A stretch of 64,000 nucleotides of DNA from an uncultured bacterium. GTDB lineage: Bacteria > Chloroflexota > Anaerolineae > J036 > Brachytrichaceae. The notes beneath the pieces are model-generated. The model was given only the letters and a program-made list of their open reading frames with translations. It did no database searches and was not told the origin of the DNA. The translations under genes and the position numbers were made by a program. Location: contig CAIXPS010000011.1 of NCBI GenBank assembly GCA_903921365.1, forward strand, positions 1-64,000, read 5' to 3'. Positions 40,696 to 48,174 of this stretch are shown here, piece by piece. Position 1 is the first letter of the stretch, and each line of letters opens with the position of its first letter.

Positions 40696-41652
40696 CCTGG
40701 GACTGCTTTTCTGCTTTCGCTTCGCCGCCCGTTCCATCAACTCGTTATCGCGCGCGCGCAGAACATCGGCCGCGCTCTTGGTCGACCAGTCGTAGAACCC
40801 GCGACCGGTCTTCACGCCCAGGTCGCCACGCGCCACTCGCGCGGATAGCTCAGGGTTCGGGCCGGGCAGGGTGTCCAGGTCTGCCAGCAGGTAGCTGTGG
40901 ATGTTCTGAACCAGGTCAAGCCCGACCAGGTCCATGTGCTCGAAGATGCCAAGCACTGGCGTGCGCGCGCCGAAGCTGGTTTTCAGCGCTTCATCGACAT
41001 CGCCGGGCGACGCGATGCCCTGTTGCACAATCGCGAGCGCCTCGCGCCACAGCGCGTGCTGCAGGCGATTGGCGATAAATCCCAGCGCGTCCTTGTGCAC
41101 AAGCGCGGGTGAATGGCCGGTGGATTTCAGGAACGCGCTGATCACTTCAATCACCCACGGCGCGGTGTGCTCACTCGGCGCGACCTCGACCAGCGGCAAC
41201 AGGTGCGGCGGATTCCAGTAGTGCGCCACGACGACGCGCTCCGGATGCGCGGTGAGGGCCCCAATATCAGCGGCGCGCAACCCGCTCGTTGTGCTGGCGA
41301 GGATCGTGTCCTCGCGCACGATGGCCTCGATATCGACGAAAAGTTGCTGTTTGAGCGGCAACTCCTCAACAGCCGCTTCCACGACCAGATCGGCATTGGC
41401 CACACCGGCCAGCCCATCGTTGCGGAAGGTGATGCGACCGAGAATCGTGGCGAACTCATCGGCGCGCACCAGGTCGTATCGGCTCATGGCCTGAAGATTC
41501 GCGATGATCTTTGCGCGACCCTTGTCGAGGCCGGATTGCGAACGGGTGATCAGGACGGTTGTATAACCGGCCTGGGCGCTGGTCTGAGCGATGCCGGGGC
41601 CCATTTGCCCGGCGCCGATGACCGCGACGGTCTGGATAGTTGTAAGAGGCAT
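40693..41652 (-). CDS. 3-hydroxyacyl-CoA dehydrogenase family protein
   Basis: The 319-residue protein has the NAD motif VAVIGAGQMGPGIAQTSAQAG, DLVVEAAVEELPLKQ, ASTTSGLRAADI and VVAHYWNPPHLLPLVEV, where the His-Asn-Pro pattern is the catalytic region, then GFIANRLQHALWREAL and GLKTGRGFYDW-like VKTGRGFYDW. The HYWNPPHLLPL form is closer to lambda-crystallin/L-gulonate and carnitine dehydrogenases than to beta-oxidation enzymes, so a sugar- or hydroxy-acid substrate is possible. A TATAAT box six bases before the ATG suggests a leaderless transcript. Confidence 0.85.
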   Translation of the reverse strand: MPLTTIQTVAVIGAGQMGPGIAQTSAQAGYTTVLITRSQSGLDKGRAKIIANLQAMSRYDLVRADEFATILGRITFRNDGLAGVANADLVVEAAVEELPLKQQLFVDIEAIVREDTILASTTSGLRAADIGALTAHPERVVVAHYWNPPHLLPLVEVAPSEHTAPWVIEVISAFLKSTGHSPALVHKDALGFIANRLQHALWREALAIVQQGIASPGDVDEALKTSFGARTPVLGIFEHMDLVGLDLVQNIHSYLLADLDTLPGPNPELSARVARGDLGVKTGRGFYDWSTKSAADVLRARDNELMERAAKRKQKSSPR

Positions 41653-41658
41653 GCGCCG

Positions 41659-41664
41659 ATTATA
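41659..41664 (-). promoter_or_regulatory. -10 box TATAAT, six bases before the hydroxyacyl-CoA dehydrogenase
   Basis: TATAAT-N6-ATG on the minus strand; no matching -35. Confidence 0.6.
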
Positions 41665-41674
41665 GCCAGCAATC

Positions 41675-41703
41675 CCGCGTCTCGCGTCTCGCGTCTCGCG
41701 TCC
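41675..41703. repeat. CTCGCGT heptamer tandem repeat
   Basis: Nearly perfect ~4 copies of the 7-mer CTCGCGT just upstream of the dehydrogenase promoter. Same period as the GAGATTG microsatellites but a different unit. Confidence 0.75.
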
Positions 41704-41785
41704 AACTCACCGACATAGTTACGCGGGTTCTAGCCCAGTTTATCCTTGAAGATTTCGATGTTTCCACCCCATTCTGATATAGCTT

Positions 41786-42430
41786 CTAGCCATACGTTGC
41801 AGCCACCCAGGCTTTTACGTCAGCATCCAATGCCTGGAAAGCGCTTAATTGCAGCAAGGGTCTGTAGTCAGTGATACGTCTGGCCACCTGTCGCCGGCCC
41901 TCGTAAACATCGAAGGCTCTGCGTCGCTGTGCCGGCAGTTCGCTTGCCGATCTCAGTAGATCAAACAAACGTGTCTTAGGGTCAGGGAGATTTTCCAATC
42001 GACGCAGCGATGGCATTGCCAGCGCATTACGCCCGTTCAGGTTGTTCGCGGCTTGGCGAATGGCTGCTTCGTCAAATAGCAGCCACGCCTCGGTCATTCG
42101 CACTGGGATCACACAGATGTATGGATGCATAATACCCTTGGCCGCCAGCTCAGTGATTGTTGCAGTGATCTCAGCAATGCGGTTGCTGCGTGGTTCTTTT
42201 TCGGCATCACGGTGGACAAACAGCACCTCGCAAGGATAGATGTCGATAGCGCGTTCTATCCGCTCCGCCAAATTGCGCGGTCGGGGGAGCAATCTATCTG
42301 GATTGGCAAACACGCTGTTGATAGCCACATCGGGCAGACAGGTCTGTAATACCAGTGTCAATAGCGGTATCAAGACGCTATCTGAAGTGCCATCAGCAAG
42401 CAATGTGAAGGTCAGGGATTGGTCAGGCAT
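41786..42430 (-). CDS. DUF4276/RloB-like (TOPRIM-type) protein
   Basis: Starting at ATG 42430 (earlier codons overlap the ATPase end) the protein has 214 residues. LTFTLLADGTSDSVLIP stands in the place of the TOPRIM EGxTE motif (here D-G-T-S-D), VLFVHRDAEKEPR in the place of the D-x-D, and VIPVRMTEAWLLFD matches the conserved (P)xRxxEAWLL of DUF4276. RloB/AbiLii-like proteins of this type sit behind an AAA ATPase in restriction-linked or abortive-infection modules. It follows the ATPase by 23 bases. Confidence 0.7.
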   Translation of the reverse strand: MPDQSLTFTLLADGTSDSVLIPLLTLVLQTCLPDVAINSVFANPDRLLPRPRNLAERIERAIDIYPCEVLFVHRDAEKEPRSNRIAEITATITELAAKGIMHPYICVIPVRMTEAWLLFDEAAIRQAANNLNGRNALAMPSLRRLENLPDPKTRLFDLLRSASELPAQRRRAFDVYEGRRQVARRITDYRPLLQLSAFQALDADVKAWVAATYG

Positions 42431-42453
42431 CTCATTATGGTTCCGATATCTCG

Positions 42454-43935
42454 CTAAGATGGGTTGAACAATGACTGTATATCGGGACGATCTACAACGC
42501 GTCTGGCAGTGTTGTCCGGTGTTGCATCCGCCTCGTTTTGTCCAAATGGATATGCGCTCATCAGATACCCCAGCAGTTCGCCTTTGGTCGCCACTGCTGC
42601 ATTGGCGTTTGTCACGCGCCACGTATCTGATAATCCGCAGAACTGTGGGCTCTTGAAGCGATGGCCTGAATCAACTCGTTCGGTTAATCGCGCCAGCAAC
42701 AGGCTGTCCTCAGGCACATCAGCCACTACCGCTGGAGAATGTGTGTTGATAATGACTTGCCGCAACGGGTTAAATCGATTCACCGGCTCCTGTGTATCGC
42801 ATGCGATATTCTGAAGCAACTTCAACATGGCCGGGATGCGGCTGGGGTGGATGCCGTTTTCGGGCTCTTCCAGGCAAAGCAATCCCTGCATATCCGGGTC
42901 TGCTTCAATGATCGCCAACGCAAGAAAGCGCAACGTTCCATCGGACAGAGATCGAGCCGGATAGTCGGCGCCATCCTTTCCTGTAGCGTACAACGTCAAC
43001 AAATTGCGCTGCTGATCCCGATCGATGCGAACGCCATACACGTCATCAATCAGTTCGCTCAACCGGTTCGCCACCGTGGTGTATATCCGATCCGGGTCCT
43101 GGCCGGATGTTCCATTGCCAAGCTTCACCTGAGCCTGAGCCAGATAATAAAGCGCAGCTGCGAGATGCTGACCGTTGGCCGCAAGGTGTTTTGGCGCATT
43201 CAGGTCATCGGGTTGGCGCAGCGCTGTTGTTTCCAATTGCAGCACTTGCCACGCTTGTAGTTCGCGTCTGACCGCCAGTATGGTTGGATTCTCTGCATCA
43301 TTGCGTGAGGACAAGATCGTTTTGGGGAGTCCGGCAGCCGGCCAGCCCTGTGTGCGATTCTGCCGCACTCCTTCCTGGTGGAGAGTTATTGTCGTTCCAT
43401 TATTGCCCTGTCCAGTTGAAATCAGAAGCGCTTTGCGTTTTCCCGCCAGAACCGACTCGCGCCAGGCTGTGGAATGTGAGAAATGCAGCGGTGCATCATC
43501 CGCGCCCGCGTCCGGGCTGAGAGGCCGTAATTCCTCCCGTTCAATCTCCAGTGCCCTGTAGCCGCCGCTTTGAGACATGGACAGTTCCAGGGAATAACGC
43601 AGGTAGGCTGAAGCTGCCTTCGCTTTTTTACCCAGGTCATCGGTAACATCTCGCGGTACGATCATGTCCGCTTCGAAAGTCATGCGGGGTGCGTATGTGC
43701 TGCCGTAATGATGGAACAGGTTCTGCACACCGCTACTGGCCCGTCCGCCTTCCTCACGCACCGACAGCGCTGCATCCATGAGAGGCTTGTCCGCTAACTG
43801 GCTCAGGAAATGCAACGCATCGAACAGATTTGACTTTCCAGAGCCGTTGGCGCCCGCGATGCACGTAAACGCGCCGAAGTGAATGTCCACATCCACCAGG
43901 TTCTTGAAGCCGTTGACTCGTAAACGGGTTAGCAT
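42454..43935 (-). CDS. AAA_21-type (OLD/RecF-like) ATPase of a putative defence pair
   Basis: The 493-residue protein has an ABC/SMC-like ATPase split by an insertion. Walker A is GANGSGKSNLFDAL, the signature is RSLSDGTLRFLALAI, Walker B is LLCLEEPENGIHP, and the switch is VIINTHSPAV. The start LTRLRVNGFKNL is typical of the AAA_15/AAA_21 group found with nucleases in defence systems. Base composition looks lower in GC than neighbours, hinting at transfer. A GATAAT box lies six bases before the ATG. With the DUF4276 gene it forms a two-gene unit. Function is inferred only. Confidence 0.82.
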   Translation of the reverse strand: MLTRLRVNGFKNLVDVDIHFGAFTCIAGANGSGKSNLFDALHFLSQLADKPLMDAALSVREEGGRASSGVQNLFHHYGSTYAPRMTFEADMIVPRDVTDDLGKKAKAASAYLRYSLELSMSQSGGYRALEIEREELRPLSPDAGADDAPLHFSHSTAWRESVLAGKRKALLISTGQGNNGTTITLHQEGVRQNRTQGWPAAGLPKTILSSRNDAENPTILAVRRELQAWQVLQLETTALRQPDDLNAPKHLAANGQHLAAALYYLAQAQVKLGNGTSGQDPDRIYTTVANRLSELIDDVYGVRIDRDQQRNLLTLYATGKDGADYPARSLSDGTLRFLALAIIEADPDMQGLLCLEEPENGIHPSRIPAMLKLLQNIACDTQEPVNRFNPLRQVIINTHSPAVVADVPEDSLLLARLTERVDSGHRFKSPQFCGLSDTWRVTNANAAVATKGELLGYLMSAYPFGQNEADATPDNTARRVVDRPDIQSLFNPS

Positions 43936-43941
43936 GTGTTT

Positions 43942-43947
43942 ATTATC
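43942..43947 (-). promoter_or_regulatory. -10 box GATAAT, six bases before the ATPase
   Basis: GATAAT-N6-ATG on the minus strand. The 231-base gap 43936-44166 also has a near palindrome GTAACGGTTAC (43997-44007) that could be an operator; no gene is supported. Confidence 0.45.
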
Positions 43948-44166
43948 TTACCGAGCTTGTGCTATCTATCGGGGTGTTGACGATTTCACTTATGCGGTAA
44001 CGGTTACTTTTACAATACCTTCGCCAAAACCAGGCACATGAAACAGGGCTTATCGAGTAAAGTTGTAGCTTCTCAAAACCGAACCTCACTCGATCCCAAA
44101 GGGACTCAAAGCAGTAAAACCCATAACAGAGATTTTAGCGCCATTAGGAAGCATCGCGCGTCTCTC

Positions 44167-44760
44167 CTATCTGCGCCGTGGCCGCATCAACAGCAGCACC
44201 AGCGGGAAAAGGATAAAGGTTGCCAGTGGCCACACCCACGCCAGGTCGCCCGGTCCATCGGGGCCGGTGCGCTCCGCGGTGCGGCGGATGTGCATCAGGC
44301 GATAGTCGGTTGTCGCCCCATCCAAGGCTTCATCCGTGATCATGGCAGCCTCGATACCCGCGGCGCGCGCGGCAAACCCGCTGGCGATCAGCACCTGACG
44401 CAACAACGGCAGACGCTTCTTCGCATCGGTCACTTCCGAAGCGACGCCCGCATACCAGCCATCGGGCAGCCACACCTCGACTTTCGGGTTGGCCGTGATA
44501 TTGCGGTACCAGTCCGAGCCTTTGCCAAACCCGGCGGCGCAATACACCTCGCCATCGACGATTGCGTAATTCACCGGCGACTGGCGTTTCAACCCGCTCT
44601 TCCGCCCGGTGTGCGTGATCACCATGATCTGCCCGCCTACCTCAGGTGAGGCATTCACCCACTTGCCCAACCCCAGCCGCCACATCAGCAGCATGAAGCG
44701 GTTGAAGTACTTGAATCCCTGACGAAGCTTTTCTTCGGTCTGTTTGTCCATGATATTCAT
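44167..44760 (-). CDS. Nitroreductase family deazaflavin-dependent oxidoreductase (DDN-like)
   Basis: The 197-residue protein has the DDN/DUF385 pattern: IMVITHTGRKSGLKRQSPVNY, the GEVYCAAGFGKGSDWYRNITANP loop that holds F420, and VEVWLPDGWY. A C-terminal segment (AWVWPLATFILFPLVLLL) should anchor it to the membrane, an unusual addition. It would reduce quinones or nitro compounds using F420H2. An ATG at 44751 is a possible internal start. It is head-to-head with the CPBP gene. Confidence 0.82.
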   Translation of the reverse strand: MNIMDKQTEEKLRQGFKYFNRFMLLMWRLGLGKWVNASPEVGGQIMVITHTGRKSGLKRQSPVNYAIVDGEVYCAAGFGKGSDWYRNITANPKVEVWLPDGWYAGVASEVTDAKKRLPLLRQVLIASGFAARAAGIEAAMITDEALDGATTDYRLMHIRRTAERTGPDGPGDLAWVWPLATFILFPLVLLLMRPRRR

Positions 44761-44798
44761 AATGATCTGAATGTCCTCCTCTTGAATTATGGCACATA

Positions 44799-44846
44799 GC
44801 GGCAGATGTCTCGCGAAGCGTCTCGGAGAAGTCAGACATCTGCCGC
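44799..44846. repeat. Inverted repeat related to the 776-816 palindrome
   Basis: GCGGCAGATGTCT (44799-44811) and AGACATCTGCCGC (44834-44846) are exact inverse arms of 13 bp. The interior holds GAGAAGTC, as in the first copy. The element sits between divergent genes. Confidence 0.7.
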
Positions 44847-44872
44847 GGCAAACGGGAGTAAAACAATACTAT

Positions 44873-45880
44873 ATGAACAACGTCATCGATCGCAACCGGA
44901 TTGTCGTTTATCTCATTTTTGCATTTGGCATCGCATGGTTCGGTGCATTGGTAATTTACGCAACTGGCGGCCTGGCAAACAACCCGCTGGCGTTGCCGAT
45001 CCTGGCTATTGTCGTGATGGGCGCGCCGGCATATGCCCACGTCATCACGCGCCTGATCACGCGTGAAGGGTGGAAGAATCTTTACTTGCGCCCAAAGTTC
45101 AAGCAGGGCTGGCGCTACTGGCTGTTGTGTTGGATCGCGCCCGCGCTACTGACGATCGTCGGGATGGTTGTGTTCTTCGTGCTGTTCCCGCAATATTTTG
45201 ACCCGAATCTGACATTCACGCGCAACCTGTTGAAAACGTCCGCAGAACAGGCAGGGCAGTCAGCCGCGACGCTTGAGGGTATCAACCCCTGGATAATAGT
45301 CGGCGCGCAGTTGTTGCAAGGCATCTTATTAGCCCCGCTGATCAACGGGCTATTCACCTTGGGCGAGGAGTTCGGCTGGCGCGCATACTTGCAACCCAGA
45401 CTGCTCCCGCTGGGTGAGCGCAAGGCGATCCTCGTCACAGGCGTGATCTGGGGCGTGTGGCACTGGCCGATCATCGCGATGGGTCACAACTACGGCCTCG
45501 GATATCCCGGCGCCCCATGGCTTGGCATGCTGATGATGGTGTGGTTCACCGTCATCCTTGGGATCTTGCTTGGCTGGGCGACGCTCCGTTCCGGCAGCGT
45601 GTGGCCGGCGGTGATTGGACACGCGGCAATTAATGGCATCGCGGCGCTCAGTGTATTGATGACACAGGGCCAACCCAGCACATTACTCGGCCCGACGCCG
45701 GTCGGCTTGATCGGTTCGGCAGGCTTCGCCATCGTCGCCCTCATCCTCTTCGCGCGCCTGAAATCCCAACCTGCCAATCTCCAGTCTCCAATCTCTAATC
45801 TCTCCCCAACACCGCCAGCGCCGGATGATCCAGTTTCTTCCGAAACGCCAGCCACGCCTCGCGGTCGCGCGGGGGTGTGA
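44873..45880 (+). CDS. CPBP family intramembrane glutamic endopeptidase
   Basis: The 335-residue protein is mostly membrane helices (IVVYLIFAFGIAWFGALVIY at the start). The Abi/CAAX catalytic motif is EEFGWRAYLQPRL (Glu165, Glu166, Arg170), followed by GVWHWPIIAMGHNYG with the second-motif His and PAVIGHAAINGI with the third. ATG 44873 is chosen since upstream codons come from the palindromic repeat. The C-terminal ~30 residues are read from a GAGATTG microsatellite and overlap the convergent GH2-GNAT gene by 86 bases. Confidence 0.85.
   Translation: MNNVIDRNRIVVYLIFAFGIAWFGALVIYATGGLANNPLALPILAIVVMGAPAYAHVITRLITREGWKNLYLRPKFKQGWRYWLLCWIAPALLTIVGMVVFFVLFPQYFDPNLTFTRNLLKTSAEQAGQSAATLEGINPWIIVGAQLLQGILLAPLINGLFTLGEEFGWRAYLQPRLLPLGERKAILVTGVIWGVWHWPIIAMGHNYGLGYPGAPWLGMLMMVWFTVILGILLGWATLRSGSVWPAVIGHAAINGIAALSVLMTQGQPSTLLGPTPVGLIGSAGFAIVALILFARLKSQPANLQSPISNLSPTPPAPDDPVSSETPATPRGRAGV
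45773..45804. repeat. GAGATTG heptamer microsatellite
   Basis: Runs CCAATCTC/CCAGTCTC/CTAATCTC; encodes part of the CPBP tail and touches the end of the GH2-GNAT gene. Confidence 0.65.
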
Positions 45881-48098
45881 GGTCTGGCACAAAACCGAAG
45901 TTGAGATAGAGCTTGATGGCCGCAATACGCCCGGTGCTGGTGCCGAGGATGGCGCGCTCGTGCCATTGCGCCATCTGCCCCAGCGCATAGCTCAGGCCGG
46001 CGCGCATGATGCCGCGACCCTGATACGCCTTGCGCGTCGCGACCCAGTGGATGCGCCCGTAGTCAAGCCCGGCGATATCGCGCGAGTACCAGGAGCTGAT
46101 CGTCGCGGCGGCCACGCCGTCGGGCGCGGTGATGATGTAACAGCGCCGCTCGATCCCGGCGGGGTCGTCGCCGAATTCACGATCGAACAGCCCGTTCTCA
46201 ATCTTAAAGAACTCCTCGGCGTCGCGCCAGATGTCCTCCCACAACCCGCCCTCATTGCGGCGCAGCGAGCGGACAGTGTAACCGCCCGGGAAGGGAACAA
46301 CCGGGATGTCGTGCAGGTGCGGGCGGATCATCGTGACAGGCCAATTGTCGAGCGGGTCGGTTGCAGTGCGGATGGGCGACGGTACGTTGAACAACCCGCG
46401 CACGACGTCATACGCCTTCTTCTTGCGCCTGTCGCGCGTGACCACGCCAAATGGGCTGTTGGTCACGCTATTAATGAAGGGCTCCTCCGGCCACGGATGA
46501 TCGGCGTAACACCAGAGGGTCATGCCGCACACGTAGGGTTTGGCAAACGCTTTGGCTTCGGCCTGTAATGCTGTGGCCTGCATGTCCTCGCCCAGCCCGT
46601 TGGCGAATACGCCGTAGAGTGCGGGGTAGCCGAACTCGGTGATCAGGATCGGGCGGTCGGGATAGGCGGCATGTAGTTTCGCGAGCGCCTGATCCCACCA
46701 GCGGGTCGAGTCGTTGACATCATATTGCGGGTTTGACTTCCAGCCGCGCCCGTCCCAGCTCGGGTAGGCATTGACGCACAAAACGTCGTCCTGCTCGAAG
46801 TGCGGCTCGCGCTGCCAGTGATCGGACACATGCACAGCCAGCCGCGTCGGGTCAAGCCGGCGCGCATACTCGATGAGCGCGCCGTTGCCTGCGCTGACCT
46901 CCGGGCGCTGCTCGTGCGTCTCGTTGCTGACGCTCCAGAAAATGATCGAGGGATGGTTGCTGTCGCGGTGAATCATCTCGCTCAATTGCTGCTTTGCCGC
47001 GGCGAGTTTGACGGTTGCGGGCTGGTCGCCATCGCCATCTCCATTCCACCAGTACAGTGGAATCTCGCCCATCACGAGCAGCCCGAGTTGGTCGCACAGG
47101 TCGAGTTCGCCGGGATGATGGGGATAATGGCACAGCCGCACAAAGTTTGCGCCGAGCGACTTCATCTGGCGCAGGTCGCCTTCAGCAGTGGCGAGGTCGG
47201 CGACCATGCCCTTTGTTGGTGAGTCTTCATGCCGGTTGAAGCCGCGCAACATCAGCGGCTGGCCGTTGAGCAACAACTCCGCCCCACGTCGTTCGATCGT
47301 GCGAAACCCGCATGGGATGCGCAGACTGTCGTCGCCCGCGCTGAATACGGCGGTATACAGGGCAGGCTGTTCGGGCGACCACGGCGTGACGGGCTGGACG
47401 ATGCCGTCGAACTCGAACACGCCTTCGGATCCGCCCAGGATATGATGTTCATCGCCATCGCCGCGCGCTACGACGTTGCCGCTGACATCCAGAATGCTGA
47501 ACGCGACCGAACCGGGAACCGTAGCGGCGCTTTCGTTGCTCAACGCAATCTGCGCGTGATACGAGCCATCTGCGCGCGCAACGATGACCGGCTGGCGCAG
47601 ATAAGGCGACGCGCGCCGAACGAGCATTACCTCGCGCAATATGCCGCCATAAGGCCGCCAGCCGCGCTCCTTCCCCGGCGCCTGTCCGTGCCGGCGCGTG
47701 TTGTCAACGCGCACAGCGATCGTATTGCGCCCGGCAGTGAGTAACCCGCCGACGGGCAGTTCAAACCTTAAAAAGCCGCCTTCGTGCGACCCGGCCAGCC
47801 GGCCATTGACCCACACGATCGCGTTGTAATTCACGCCCTCGAAGCGCAGCACAGCATAGTCGCCCGGCCAACCCGCCGGGAGTTCAATGTCGCGCCGAAA
47901 CCAACCCATGCCCTCATACGCGGCCAGTTGCGGCAGGCAGTCATCAAACGAACACGGCACAGACGCCTCGCGCCATAACCGCGTGTCGCAATCGACGCCC
48001 TGGTATCCCATGCGGTCTCCCTCGTTAAATGCATCCGGTTGGAAACGCCATACACCGGTCAGATCGATCTCATTGACGGCGGGGTGTGCCTGTGTCAT
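45795..48098 (-). CDS. Glycoside hydrolase family 2 (beta-glucuronidase-like) fused to a GNAT acetyltransferase
   Basis: Residues 1-~590 are a GH2 enzyme: a jelly-roll sugar-binding domain (GMGWFRRDIELPAGWPGDYAV with the RFEGVNYNAIVWVNG strand), an Ig-like domain, then a TIM barrel with RGFNRHEDSP, acid/base Glu393 in SVSNETH and nucleophile Glu488 in ITEFGYP. Beta-glucuronidase fits best. Residues ~605-767 form a complete GNAT domain (ATRKAYQGRGIMRAGLSYAL binds acetyl-CoA). The frame is unbroken. GH2-GNAT fusion is unusual; a lost stop codon between two genes is the main alternative. AGGAG lies before the ATG. Confidence 0.85.
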   Translation of the reverse strand: MTQAHPAVNEIDLTGVWRFQPDAFNEGDRMGYQGVDCDTRLWREASVPCSFDDCLPQLAAYEGMGWFRRDIELPAGWPGDYAVLRFEGVNYNAIVWVNGRLAGSHEGGFLRFELPVGGLLTAGRNTIAVRVDNTRRHGQAPGKERGWRPYGGILREVMLVRRASPYLRQPVIVARADGSYHAQIALSNESAATVPGSVAFSILDVSGNVVARGDGDEHHILGGSEGVFEFDGIVQPVTPWSPEQPALYTAVFSAGDDSLRIPCGFRTIERRGAELLLNGQPLMLRGFNRHEDSPTKGMVADLATAEGDLRQMKSLGANFVRLCHYPHHPGELDLCDQLGLLVMGEIPLYWWNGDGDGDQPATVKLAAAKQQLSEMIHRDSNHPSIIFWSVSNETHEQRPEVSAGNGALIEYARRLDPTRLAVHVSDHWQREPHFEQDDVLCVNAYPSWDGRGWKSNPQYDVNDSTRWWDQALAKLHAAYPDRPILITEFGYPALYGVFANGLGEDMQATALQAEAKAFAKPYVCGMTLWCYADHPWPEEPFINSVTNSPFGVVTRDRRKKKAYDVVRGLFNVPSPIRTATDPLDNWPVTMIRPHLHDIPVVPFPGGYTVRSLRRNEGGLWEDIWRDAEEFFKIENGLFDREFGDDPAGIERRCYIITAPDGVAAATISSWYSRDIAGLDYGRIHWVATRKAYQGRGIMRAGLSYALGQMAQWHERAILGTSTGRIAAIKLYLNFGFVPDLTPPRDREAWLAFRKKLDHPALAVLGRD

Positions 48099-48162
48099 TT
48101 GTTTGTGCTCCTGCGCATCATATTACTAAACAATTGCGTTTCATGTAATCCCGCGAATCAGT

Positions 48163-48168
48163 TACGAT
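48163..48168 (+). promoter_or_regulatory. -10 box TACGAT, six bases before the acetylesterase gene
   Basis: TACGAT-N6-ATG; weak -35 TTCATG at 48140-48145 with a 17-base spacer. Confidence 0.45.
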
Positions 48169-48174
48169 AAGCGC

